From the NCBI GenBank assembly GCA_016218725.1, contig JACRDB010000148.1, positions 1 through 46,835 of the forward strand: a stretch of 46,835 nt of DNA. The letters are read 5' to 3'. Shown piece by piece: positions 40,118-46,835 of this stretch (position 1 is the stretch's first letter; the number at the start of each line of letters is the position of its first letter). This DNA comes from Deltaproteobacteria bacterium (GTDB lineage: Bacteria > Myxococcota_A > Polyangia > Polyangiales > Ga0077539). The position numbers were made by a program, and so were the translations under genes. The notes beneath the pieces are model-generated. The model ran no database searches. It was given only the letters and a program-made list of their open reading frames with translations, and was not told the DNA's origin.

Positions 40118-40156
40118 CCCCGATGGACTCTCCGGGGGCCGAAGGAGCGGGATAAG

Positions 40157-42748
40157 GTGAACGCGATCGAACCTGTCTCATCACACCCTCGCGGCGCCCT
40201 GTTCGGGCTGCTGTTCCTTGCGGGGTTGGGAGGGTGCAGCGCCGACCCGGCGTGCAACCCGGGCGCGAGCGTTGCGTGCGCCTGCACCGACGGCCGCACC
40301 GGCGCGCAGGTCTGCGGCGCGGATGGACGCCTCGGCGCTTGCGTCTGCACTGGCCCGGCGGACGCCTCCGTCCCGAGGGACGTGCCCATCGATGTGGCCA
40401 CGGCTGACGGCAGCGACGCGCCGGCGCTCACCGACGGAGGCACCGACCTCGGGCCGGTGGAGGCAGGTCCCGACGGTCCCCTCACGCCGGACGGCTTGAC
40501 CAGTGAGGCCAGCGCCGATGGTCCCGTGGACCTTCCGGACGTCGGCGCCCCGCTCGACGGCGGCCCGGACGCGCCCACGGACGTTCGTGCGCCGGACGCG
40601 CCCAGGGACGTACTGTCCGACGCTGCCCCGGACGTGGCCGGTGACGCGCCCGGTGACATCTCGAGCGATGCATCGGGCGACCTGGCGGGCGACGGGCGGA
40701 TCGATGCGGCGACCGACGCGGGCACCGACGCGGCGGGCGCTACGGACACGACCTCGCCTGCGGATGGTCCCGCGCGCGATGCCACACCGGACTCGCCGGA
40801 CGCCAGTCCGGACTCGGGCCCCGACGTGCGATCCTGTGCGGCCGGGCAGCACCTCTGCGGCGAGCGCTGCGCGAACGACATGGACCCCTCCACCTGTGGG
40901 AGCGCCTGCACCCCTTGCGCGGTGCCCTTCAACGGCGCCGCGGCCTGCGACGGGGTACGTTGTGGGATCGTATGCAACAGCGGCTTCCATGCCTGCGGGA
41001 GCGCCTGCGCGCGCGACGATAGCCCTGACTCCTGTGGGAGCGCCTGCGCGCCATGCCCCGCCCCACCGACCCACGGGGCCGCGACCTGCGAGCGAGGCGC
41101 CTGTGGCTTCTCCTGCGACCGGGGGTATGTGCGCGACGGCGCCGCCTGCGTGGTTGCGCCACGGTTGCTGGCGCCGTTGTCAACGGCCATCGTGCTGTCC
41201 CGCCGCCCCCAGTTGCGCTGGGAGCTCCCGCCGGGCGTCGCCGACGTGACGCTGGACCTGTGTCGCGACCGCGGGTGTACACGCCCGATCGGCGCGCCGC
41301 TGCGGGTCGCCGGCGGCAGCGCTCGACCGGGGGCGGACCTCCCGGTGGGCGTGGTGTTCTGGCGGGTCCACCCCGGGACCTCGACCATGGTGTCGAGCGC
41401 GACCTGGCAGTTCACCGTCGAGGGGCGTCGCGGCGCCGGGGATGGGTCCTACGAGAGCGTGCTCGACGTCAATGGCGACGGCTTCAGCGACATCGTCGTG
41501 GGACAGCCGCAGTCGGAGATCTCGTCGGTGCCGCCCGGCGAGGCGTATGTCTTCCTCGGGTCCGCGAGCGGGGTCCCCGCGACGACAACGATCGTGCTCC
41601 GAGGGTCCGGCGACGCGCGCGGCGAGTTCGGCTGTTCGGTGGCCAGCGCGGGCGATGTCAACGGCGACGGCTTCGGCGACGTGCTCGTCGGGGCGCAACG
41701 CGCGGCCGACGGATCCGGGCGCGCTTTCCTCTTCGCGGGCGGCCCCGGCGGCGTCGCTACGACGCCGACCACGACGCTGGACGCGCCGGTCGGTCGCGCC
41801 TTCGGCGGCACGCAGCCCGCGGTCGGCGACATGAATGGCGACGGCTACGGTGATGTGCTGCTCGTCTCCCCCTGCGCTCCGTTCGCGGGCTCCTGCGGCG
41901 ACGGTCGCGCGTTCTTGTTCCTCGGAGGCCCGACAGGGCTCGCCACCCGGCCCGCGGTCACCCTCGCGCCGCCGGCCGGCCGTCGTTTCGGCGGCCTCGC
42001 GTCCGGGGCGGGCGACGCCAATGACGACGGGCGCGCGGACCTGCTCTTGTCCGGCGTAGCCTCCGCGGACGGCGCATACCTGTTCCTCGGGACCGCCTCC
42101 GGCGTCGCCACGGCGCCCGCACAGGCCTTGCCGACGGCCGCTGGGACACTGGCCTTCCAGGCCATGGCCGCCGTGGGGGATGTCAACGGCGATGGCCGCC
42201 TGGACGTCGCGCTGGGCGCCCCGGGCGTCAGCGGGTCGACCGGCGCCGTGTCGGTCCACCTCGGGAGCGCGGGCGGCTTCGAGCGCTTTCCCTCGCCCGC
42301 GCTGGTGGGGCCCGACGGGACCGGAACGAGTTTCGGAAATTCGCTCTCGCGCGTCGGCGACCTGGACGGCAACGGCTACGACGACTTGTTGGTGGGTGCG
42401 CCCAACCACAATCGAAACACTGGCGCGATCTATGTCTACCTCGGCGGAGCCTCGGGCCTTGGCACCGCGGCGTCGCTACGGGTGCTGGGCCTCGACGGCC
42501 CGGGGGCGCAGTTCGGCGTGTCGGTGGCCGGCGCGGGCGACGTCAACGGCGACACCTTCGCGGACCTCGTGGTCGGGGCCTACCGGGCGGCGGGCGAGGG
42601 CCGGGCGTACGTCTTCCTCGGCACCGGCGTCGGGCTCCCGGCGAGCCCCTCGACCACCCTGATGGGCCTGGTCGGCGGGCAGAACTACTTCGGCTACTCC
42701 GTGGCAGCGCGGTGGTTCCTGCGCGCCGTCTTCACCCACCGGGGGTAA
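40157..42748 (+). CDS. FG-GAP (integrin-alpha-like) repeat lipoprotein, 3' end apparently truncated
   Basis: An 863-residue predicted lipoprotein: lipobox LGGC at C27, an Asp/Ala/Pro linker (about 65-225), a Cys-rich segment (about 230-335) of two or three CGSACxPC units, a beta-sandwich domain (about 340-430, LLAPLSTAIVLSRRPQLRWE), then seven FG-GAP repeats (about 435-845) marked by calcium-binding loops such as DVNGDGFSD, DMNGDGYGD and DLDGNGYDD. An eighth repeat begins (GGQNYFGYSV) but changes abruptly to ARWFLRAVFTHRG and stops, as if its end had been lost. Just beyond lies the acyP relic. The protein probably binds calcium and ligands on the cell surface. The GTG start has AAGGAG upstream. 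Confidence 0.85.
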   Translation: MNAIEPVSSHPRGALFGLLFLAGLGGCSADPACNPGASVACACTDGRTGAQVCGADGRLGACVCTGPADASVPRDVPIDVATADGSDAPALTDGGTDLGPVEAGPDGPLTPDGLTSEASADGPVDLPDVGAPLDGGPDAPTDVRAPDAPRDVLSDAAPDVAGDAPGDISSDASGDLAGDGRIDAATDAGTDAAGATDTTSPADGPARDATPDSPDASPDSGPDVRSCAAGQHLCGERCANDMDPSTCGSACTPCAVPFNGAAACDGVRCGIVCNSGFHACGSACARDDSPDSCGSACAPCPAPPTHGAATCERGACGFSCDRGYVRDGAACVVAPRLLAPLSTAIVLSRRPQLRWELPPGVADVTLDLCRDRGCTRPIGAPLRVAGGSARPGADLPVGVVFWRVHPGTSTMVSSATWQFTVEGRRGAGDGSYESVLDVNGDGFSDIVVGQPQSEISSVPPGEAYVFLGSASGVPATTTIVLRGSGDARGEFGCSVASAGDVNGDGFGDVLVGAQRAADGSGRAFLFAGGPGGVATTPTTTLDAPVGRAFGGTQPAVGDMNGDGYGDVLLVSPCAPFAGSCGDGRAFLFLGGPTGLATRPAVTLAPPAGRRFGGLASGAGDANDDGRADLLLSGVASADGAYLFLGTASGVATAPAQALPTAAGTLAFQAMAAVGDVNGDGRLDVALGAPGVSGSTGAVSVHLGSAGGFERFPSPALVGPDGTGTSFGNSLSRVGDLDGNGYDDLLVGAPNHNRNTGAIYVYLGGASGLGTAASLRVLGLDGPGAQFGVSVAGAGDVNGDTFADLVVGAYRAAGEGRAYVFLGTGVGLPASPSTTLMGLVGGQNYFGYSVAARWFLRAVFTHRG

Positions 42749-42780
42749 CCGACCGACGGCCCAACTCCGTCCTGCCCACA

Positions 42781-42884
42781 TAGAGGATGTCCCCGTGGCG
42801 GGCGTTATAGGTGAAGGTAGGTGTTACGCCCACACCGCCGTGAGGCGAGGACCTTGACCGAGCCGCGGGGGCGGATTTGTATGC
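42781..42884 (-). pseudogene. Mosaic relic of an acyP/HEAT operon
   Basis: Bases 42781-42846 match 39539-39607, in the signal-peptide region of the HEAT/TPR gene, at 57 of 66 compared positions plus a three-base gap. Directly next, 42845-42876 match 39789-39820 inside acyP at 27 of 32, and 42862-42884 match 39972-39994 upstream of acyP at 20 of 23. The order and orientation equal those of the live operon with the intervening parts lost. No product can be made from it. Confidence 0.6.
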
Positions 42885-42900
42885 TAACGATTCACCCCAC

Positions 42901-43854
42901 ATGGAACCGAGCATCGGGGTGGTGTGGAACCCTCGCGCAGGGCGCAACAGGCGGGACCCTCAGGCGCCCGCGAGGATGGCCCGGCGCCTCGGGGACCGCG
43001 GGGTGGTGGCCACGCCCCGGTCCCTGGACGAGCTCCTCCGGGTGGCCGAGGACTTCCGCGCGCAGCGCATCGGGATCCTCGGGATCGCGGGCGGGGACGG
43101 GACCAACCATGTGACGCTCACGGGCTTCCGGACGGTGTACGGCGCGGCCCCGCTGCCGACGGTGGCGCTCCTGCGGGGCGGGACCATGAACACCCTGGCC
43201 AACGCGGTGGGCGTGCCCGCGGGGCGCTCCGAGGGGCTCCTGGACCGGCTCGTGAGGGCCGTGCTGGAGGCCCCTCCCCTGCCCGTGGTGGAGCGCAACA
43301 CCCTGGACGTGAGCGGCAGGCTAGGCTTCCTCTTCGGCACGGGGATCGTGTACGGGTTCCTGCGGGAGTACTACGACACCGGGGCGCCGTCGCCGTGGAC
43401 CGCGGCGCGCACGCTGGGGCGCTGCGTGGGGTCGGCCTTCGTGGGCGGGCCCATGATCCGTCGGATGATGGACCCGGTGCGCATCGGGGTGGAGCACGAC
43501 GCGGGGGCCCCCTGGGCCGAGCGCGCGTGGCTGGCGGTGGCCGCGGGCACCATCGCGGACATCGGCCTGGGGTTCCGTCCCTTCCACCGCTTTGACGAGC
43601 GCCAGGACCGCTTCCACCTCCTGGGGATTCACACCGGCCCCGTGGGCTTCACGCTGGACCTCCCGAGGATCCACGCCGCGCGCGGGATGCGCGAGGACAA
43701 GTGCCAGGACGCGCTGGCCACGGGCGCCACCCTGCGCTTCGCCGGGGGCCGCGGTCGCTACATGCTCGACGGCGACCTCTTCGATGAGCCCGGCGCGGTG
43801 ACCCTCTCGCTCGGCCCGAGGGTGCGCATCGCCACCCTGGCCGGCGCACCCTGA
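42901..43854 (+). CDS. Diacylglycerol kinase catalytic domain protein (YegS/BmrU-like lipid kinase)
   Basis: A 317-residue lipid kinase family protein. The N-terminal nucleotide-binding half has VVWNPRAGRN for the start strand, the signature GIAGGDGTNHVTLTGF near residues 63-80 (the GGDGT loop) and LRGGTMNTLANAVG near residue 95. The C-terminal half is the beta-sandwich with a late MLDGDLFDEPGAVTLSLGP motif. These proteins phosphorylate diacylglycerol, sphingoid bases or related lipids. The ATG at 42901 is chosen over an upstream TTG at 42877, which lies in the -10-like TATGCT (42880-42885). The SUMF1-type gene follows after nine bases, probably in the same transcript. Confidence 0.9.
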   Translation: MEPSIGVVWNPRAGRNRRDPQAPARMARRLGDRGVVATPRSLDELLRVAEDFRAQRIGILGIAGGDGTNHVTLTGFRTVYGAAPLPTVALLRGGTMNTLANAVGVPAGRSEGLLDRLVRAVLEAPPLPVVERNTLDVSGRLGFLFGTGIVYGFLREYYDTGAPSPWTAARTLGRCVGSAFVGGPMIRRMMDPVRIGVEHDAGAPWAERAWLAVAAGTIADIGLGFRPFHRFDERQDRFHLLGIHTGPVGFTLDLPRIHAARGMREDKCQDALATGATLRFAGGRGRYMLDGDLFDEPGAVTLSLGPRVRIATLAGAP

Positions 43855-43863
43855 GGCGCGGCG

Positions 43864-45012
43864 GTGGGCACCCTGCGTCGCTGGGGTCTCGCTGCAGGGG
43901 CGCTCGTGACGCTCTCGGCGCTGGGGAGCGCGAGGGCCCAGCGCATCGACGCCGGTGCCCCCACGAACGACACCGGGCCCTCCGCGCTCTCCACGGACGC
44001 CGCGCTCACCGCGGACGTACCTACCGCGGCGGACGCGACCCCCGACGAGGCCGCGCTGCGGTGTCCGTTGCCGTCGGTGCTGGTGGACCGGGCGGGGCAC
44101 TGCTGCCGCCCGGGGCAGCGCTGGCTCCGGGCCCGCTGCCAGGGGCCGGTGCTCACCTGCCCGCCGGGGGAGGCACCGCGGGCGGACCGCGCGGGCTGCG
44201 AGCCCCGGCCCTGCGAGGCCCCGTTGGTGCGCCTGGGGCAGCGTCTCTGGTGCCTCGCCGGGCAGACCGAGCGCGAGGGGCGCTGCGTCGGGAGGGTGGA
44301 GCCCTGCCCCGCGGGGAGCGTGGCCGCCGGGGGTGGGTGCGTTCCCTCGGCGTCGCTGGGGCAGGCGCCCCATGGGCCGCTGCCGCCCTCGGTGCTGTGG
44401 GTCCCCGGGGGGATCTACCGCGCGGGGGCGAGGGTGCTGTCCGTGGGCGCCTTCGCGATGGACCGCACGGAGGTCACCGCGCAGGCGTACCAGGGCTGCG
44501 TGACCGCGGGGGTGTGCGAGCCCGCGCCAGACCCCTACGGGCTCCTCCGAGCGCCCGGCGCGCCCGTGGTGAACGTGCGCTGGATGGACGCGGTGACCTA
44601 CTGCGGCTGGGTGGGTGGGAGGCTCCCCACGGAGGCCGAGTGGGAGCTCGCCGGGCGCTCCGTGGACGGGCGCCGGTACCCCTGGGGCGAGCGCCTGGCG
44701 GACTGCTCCCTGGCGCAGCTCAACGGCTGCGGGGACGGGCCTCGCGCGGTGGGCTCGCTCCCGGCGGGGAGGAGCCCCTTCGGCGTGCTGGACCTCGCGG
44801 GCAACGTGGCCGAGTGGGTGTCTGACCGCCTCGGCCCCCTGGAGCCGGGCTTTGTCCGGGACCCCACGGGCCCCGACCAGGGCCTCCCGAGGGTGGTCCG
44901 TGGAGGCTCCTTCGGGAGCGTACCCGCGGCGCTGGAGCTGGGCGCCCGTGGGGGGCTCGACCCCCGCGAGCGGCGCTACAACGTGGGCTTCCGCTGCGTC
45001 CGCGGCGGGTGA
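43864..45012 (+). CDS. Exported SUMF1/FGE-type domain protein with Cys-rich N-terminus
   Basis: A 382-residue secreted protein starting at GTG, with a signal peptide (RRWGLAAGALVTLSALGSARA). Residues 30-65 are an Asp/Thr/Ala linker, 65-170 a Cys-rich part with paired Cys, and 180-382 a SUMF1 domain: FAMDRTEVTAQAYQGCV, RLPTEAEWELAGR, GRRYPWGE, NVAEWVSD, RVVRGGSF and GFRCV. The catalytic Cys pair of true formylglycine-generating enzymes after RGGSW is absent, so sulfatase activation is unlikely; such non-enzymatic SUMF1 domains often act as binding modules. It lies nine bases after the lipid kinase gene. A structured region follows the stop. Confidence 0.87.
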   Translation: MGTLRRWGLAAGALVTLSALGSARAQRIDAGAPTNDTGPSALSTDAALTADVPTAADATPDEAALRCPLPSVLVDRAGHCCRPGQRWLRARCQGPVLTCPPGEAPRADRAGCEPRPCEAPLVRLGQRLWCLAGQTEREGRCVGRVEPCPAGSVAAGGGCVPSASLGQAPHGPLPPSVLWVPGGIYRAGARVLSVGAFAMDRTEVTAQAYQGCVTAGVCEPAPDPYGLLRAPGAPVVNVRWMDAVTYCGWVGGRLPTEAEWELAGRSVDGRRYPWGERLADCSLAQLNGCGDGPRAVGSLPAGRSPFGVLDLAGNVAEWVSDRLGPLEPGFVRDPTGPDQGLPRVVRGGSFGSVPAALELGARGGLDPRERRYNVGFRCVRGG

Positions 45013-45105
45013 AGCCCCGGGACTTTCGCATTCGAAGGGCCGACCTTTCAGCTTTGCATCCAACGGTGACCTCGGGGCCGGAGAACCGTGGGATTTCCTG
45101 CCCCC

Positions 45106-45237
45106 TTGCGCTGGCACGGGCAGTGCTTAGGTTGTAGTTCAGCGGCGGCGCCGGCATCGCCCCCCCCAGTGCCAAGGCGCCGCCGCTCTTACTCCCCAAC
45201 GGCCCGTAGGACACCCCTCCTACGGGCCGTTGCCTAT
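45106..45237 (+). ncRNA. Candidate structured small RNA
   Basis: A possible promoter, TTGCGC (45106-45111), 16 bases, TAGGTT (45128-45133), would start a transcript near 45140. This begins with a 12-bp perfect stem (45141-45152 with 45176-45187), extended by a GGCA/TGCC pair, and ends with the 13-bp stem at 45198-45231. The predicted RNA is about 95 bases and non-coding. I know no family that fits. It could also be an elaborate terminator of the SUMF1 operon or a 5' leader element. Confidence 0.4.
45198..45231 (+). terminator. Strong perfect hairpin, likely terminator
   Basis: A 13-bp perfect stem AACGGCCCGTAGG/CCTACGGGCCGTT with an eight-base loop, followed by GCCTATTTCC. It is the most stable simple hairpin in the window and could end either the SUMF1 operon or the candidate small RNA. 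Confidence 0.65.
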
Positions 45238-45549
45238 TTCCCCAACGGCCTCACCCGCTCCAGACAGCATCGGGAGGCTCTGGGGACCTCTGGTCGCACG
45301 CACACCCTGCGCAACCTTCGACACACACTGGCTCCGATTTTCCATCGGTTTCTATTGTCCAGCTTCGGTCCTTGTCGACGTGACCGAAATTTTGGAGAGT
45401 TACGGTAGGAATCCAGGTTTTGTCGCCGATTCTTCTTCCAGACCTCCCGCAGATGGTGCATCAGGGGACCTGCCGTGGTCCCTACAACTACGGAGGTCCA
45501 CCCCCACGGTGGGGTGGTGTGTTCCGGTTTTGGAGAGAGGTGGTCGACA
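45238..45549 (+). promoter_or_regulatory. AT-richer upstream region of the TSP3 gene
   Basis: No gene is visible. The stretch is markedly less GC-rich than its surroundings. It contains a dyad TTCGGTC-(11)-GACCGAA at 45364-45388 and, in the probable leader, a CCACCCC/GGGGTGG hairpin at 45498-45517. A TACGGT hexamer near 45403 is one possible -10. GAGAGAGG precedes the start codon at 45550 by about nine bases. Confidence 0.35.
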
Positions 45550-46835
45550 ATGGAGTCAAGGCAGGCGATGGTGTGGTGGCGGCGGGCGCTCGGGGCCCTC
45601 GCGGCGGTGTGTGTGCTGGCGATGCCCGCGGTGGCGAGCGCCCACACCATCCAGATCTGTTGGAGGGATCAGGGCGGGGTCACGACCTTCTACGCGGGCA
45701 CGTACCACAACCCCAGGACCCCGACGGGGGGGATCATCATCGACGGGTTCACCTACCCGTTCTCCGGGGTCATCGCCCGGTCCGCGCTCCCGTCCAACGC
45801 GCACTGCTACCACACGAGCTACCCACCCGGGCCCGCTGCGGGCAACCCGGACGGCGTAGCCGGCAGCGGTGTGGTGGTCTTCCAGACCTTCACCAGCGGC
45901 TTCTCCCTTGCGTCGCACACGATCTCGTTCACCCCGAACAGCGTTGTCGAGTATCCGTGGGAGCCCTTCCCGTCGCAGACCTTCGGCGGCGGCGCCTGCG
46001 CCGACGCAGACTTTGACGGGCTCTGCAACAACGTGGACCCCTGCCCCCTCGACGCCGCCAACGACGGCGACCACGACGGCATCTGCGGCAACGTGGACAA
46101 CTGCCCGAACACCTCCAACCCCACCCAGACCGACGCGAACCGCAACGGTCAGGGAGACGTGTGCGAGGGCGAGGTGTGCGGCAACGGCCTCCGCACGGGC
46201 AGCGAGCAGTGCGACGACGGCAACCGCGCCGGCGGCGACGGCTGCTCCGCGATCTGCACCCTGGAGTCCACCGACGCCGACAGTGACGGCGTCTCGGACG
46301 CGACGGACAACTGCCCCACGGTGGCCAACACCGCCCAGACCAACAACGACGGCGACGCCCAGGGCGACGCGTGTGACGCCGACGACGACAACGACGGCGT
46401 GCTGGACAGCAGCGACAACTGCTCGCTCACGGCCAACGGCGACCAGGCCAACAACGACCTGGACGGCCAGGGCGACGTGTGCGACCCGGACGACGACAAC
46501 GACGGCGTGGCCGACACCGGCGACAACTGCCCCTACGCCTCCAACGCCAGCCAGGCGGACACCGACGGCGACGGCCAGGGCGACGCCTGCGACGGCGACG
46601 ACGACAACGACTCGGTGCCGGACGGCACGGACAACTGCCCGGTGGTGTCCAACAACACGCAGGACAACGCCGACGGCGACGGCCAGGGCGACGCCTGCGA
46701 CGCCGACGACGACAACGACACGGTGCTCGACGGTAGCGACAACTGCCAGTACACCGCCAACACCGACCAGGCCAACTACGACGGCGACGCCTTCGGCGAC
46801 GCCTGCGACGCCGACGACGACAACGACGGCGTGGA
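45550..46835 (+). CDS. Thrombospondin type-3 repeat surface protein with DUF4215 unit (3' end outside window)
   Basis: The frame runs without stop from ATG 45550 to the end, 428 residues visible. A signal peptide (RRALGALAAVCVLAMPAVASA) is followed by an unrecognised domain of about 120 residues with few Cys (HTIQICWRDQGGVTTFYAG). Then come DADFDGLCNNVDPCP-type repeats, one DUF4215 Cys motif (CGNGLRTGSEQCDDGN ... GDGCSAIC, about residues 210-240) and at least six thrombospondin type-3 calcium repeats of the form NDGVxDxxDNCPxxxNxxQ. DNA repeats in this part are strong (GGCGACGCCTGCGAC recurring). It should be an exported, calcium-binding surface protein; a sorting or anchoring signal may lie beyond the edge. 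GAGAGAGG nine bases upstream supports the start. Confidence 0.88.
   Translation, partial: MESRQAMVWWRRALGALAAVCVLAMPAVASAHTIQICWRDQGGVTTFYAGTYHNPRTPTGGIIIDGFTYPFSGVIARSALPSNAHCYHTSYPPGPAAGNPDGVAGSGVVVFQTFTSGFSLASHTISFTPNSVVEYPWEPFPSQTFGGGACADADFDGLCNNVDPCPLDAANDGDHDGICGNVDNCPNTSNPTQTDANRNGQGDVCEGEVCGNGLRTGSEQCDDGNRAGGDGCSAICTLESTDADSDGVSDATDNCPTVANTAQTNNDGDAQGDACDADDDNDGVLDSSDNCSLTANGDQANNDLDGQGDVCDPDDDNDGVADTGDNCPYASNASQADTDGDGQGDACDGDDDNDSVPDGTDNCPVVSNNTQDNADGDGQGDACDADDDNDTVLDGSDNCQYTANTDQANYDGDAFGDACDADDDNDGV

Noticed and set aside
45013..45260. tRNA or tmRNA in the structured gap after the SUMF1 gene
   Set aside because: No cloverleaf, T-loop GTTCRANY with matching arms, or CCA end could be laid out; the stems fit a two-hairpin RNA or terminator only.
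45550..46835. CRISPR array suggested by regular DNA repeats near the right edge
   Set aside because: The repeats are in frame and encode thrombospondin type-3 units; there are no equal spacers of unrelated sequence. No CRISPR array was seen elsewhere.

Overview
The window is a very GC-rich, densely packed bacterial chromosome segment. It most resembles a predatory or gliding Myxococcota (Polyangia or Sandaracinus-like). This is inferred from the lifestyle-type gene content rather than from a marker gene: many lipoproteins with long Asp/Pro/Ala-rich linkers, Cys-rich repeat surface proteins, FG-GAP and thrombospondin type-3 repeat proteins, a PknB-like Ser/Thr kinase with a Pro-rich tail, HEAT/TPR proteins and a PilZ protein. 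Core genes (metG, dnaX, tatD, queC, queF, acyP) sit between these accessory genes.

Layout. 1-1.5 kb: two Rpn/DUF4351-like genes, one cut by the window edge and one frameshifted at its 3' end. 1.5-5.9 kb, minus strand: metG, a HEAT protein, tatD and PilZ in one run. 6.2-11.3 kb, plus: a large S41 (CtpA-like) protease, then two BmpA-type ABC permeases. 11.4-12.1 kb: a small Y1 (IS200/RAYT-like) transposase gene framed by perfect 83-bp inverted repeats. 12.2-14.2 kb, minus: dnaX, divergent from a plus-strand run (14.3-18.05 kb) of TPR protein(s), a thioredoxin-like ferredoxin, a small unknown protein, an Smr protein and an M23 peptidase-like protein. 18.1-20.4 kb: a cupredoxin lipoprotein converging on a multicopper oxidase, with a MITE-like inverted-repeat element between them. 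20.4-24.6 kb: a Val/Gly/Pro repeat lipoprotein and a 1020-residue Cys-rich lipoprotein. 24.6-29.0 kb: a class-V aminotransferase, queC-queF and a Ser/Thr kinase. 29-33.5 kb: an alpha/beta-hydrolase-like lipoprotein, a lipase, an SDR-type oxidoreductase and an Asp-rich lipoprotein. 33.8-38.1 kb: a HEAT protein, a pentameric ligand-gated ion channel homologue and two more lipoproteins. 38.2-39.9 kb, minus: acyP plus a HEAT/TPR membrane protein. 40.2-45.0 kb: an FG-GAP lipoprotein, a DAG-kinase-like lipid kinase and a SUMF1-domain protein. After a structured intergenic region that may encode a small RNA, a DUF4215/thrombospondin type-3 gene runs off the right edge.

Two expression habits recur. 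Downstream genes often start at a GTG whose last bases form the previous stop (GTGA overlaps). Many first genes have a TAnnnT -10-like hexamer only 7-9 bases before the start codon and no Shine-Dalgarno sequence, which suggests leaderless transcripts.

Most interesting to re-examine: the ion channel with an anion-type pore motif; the leaderless promoter set; the transposase with long identical arms; the candidate small RNA near 45.14-45.24 kb; a short mosaic relic of the acyP/HEAT operon at 42.78 kb next to a truncated FG-GAP gene; and a perfect dyad over the lipase start codon.
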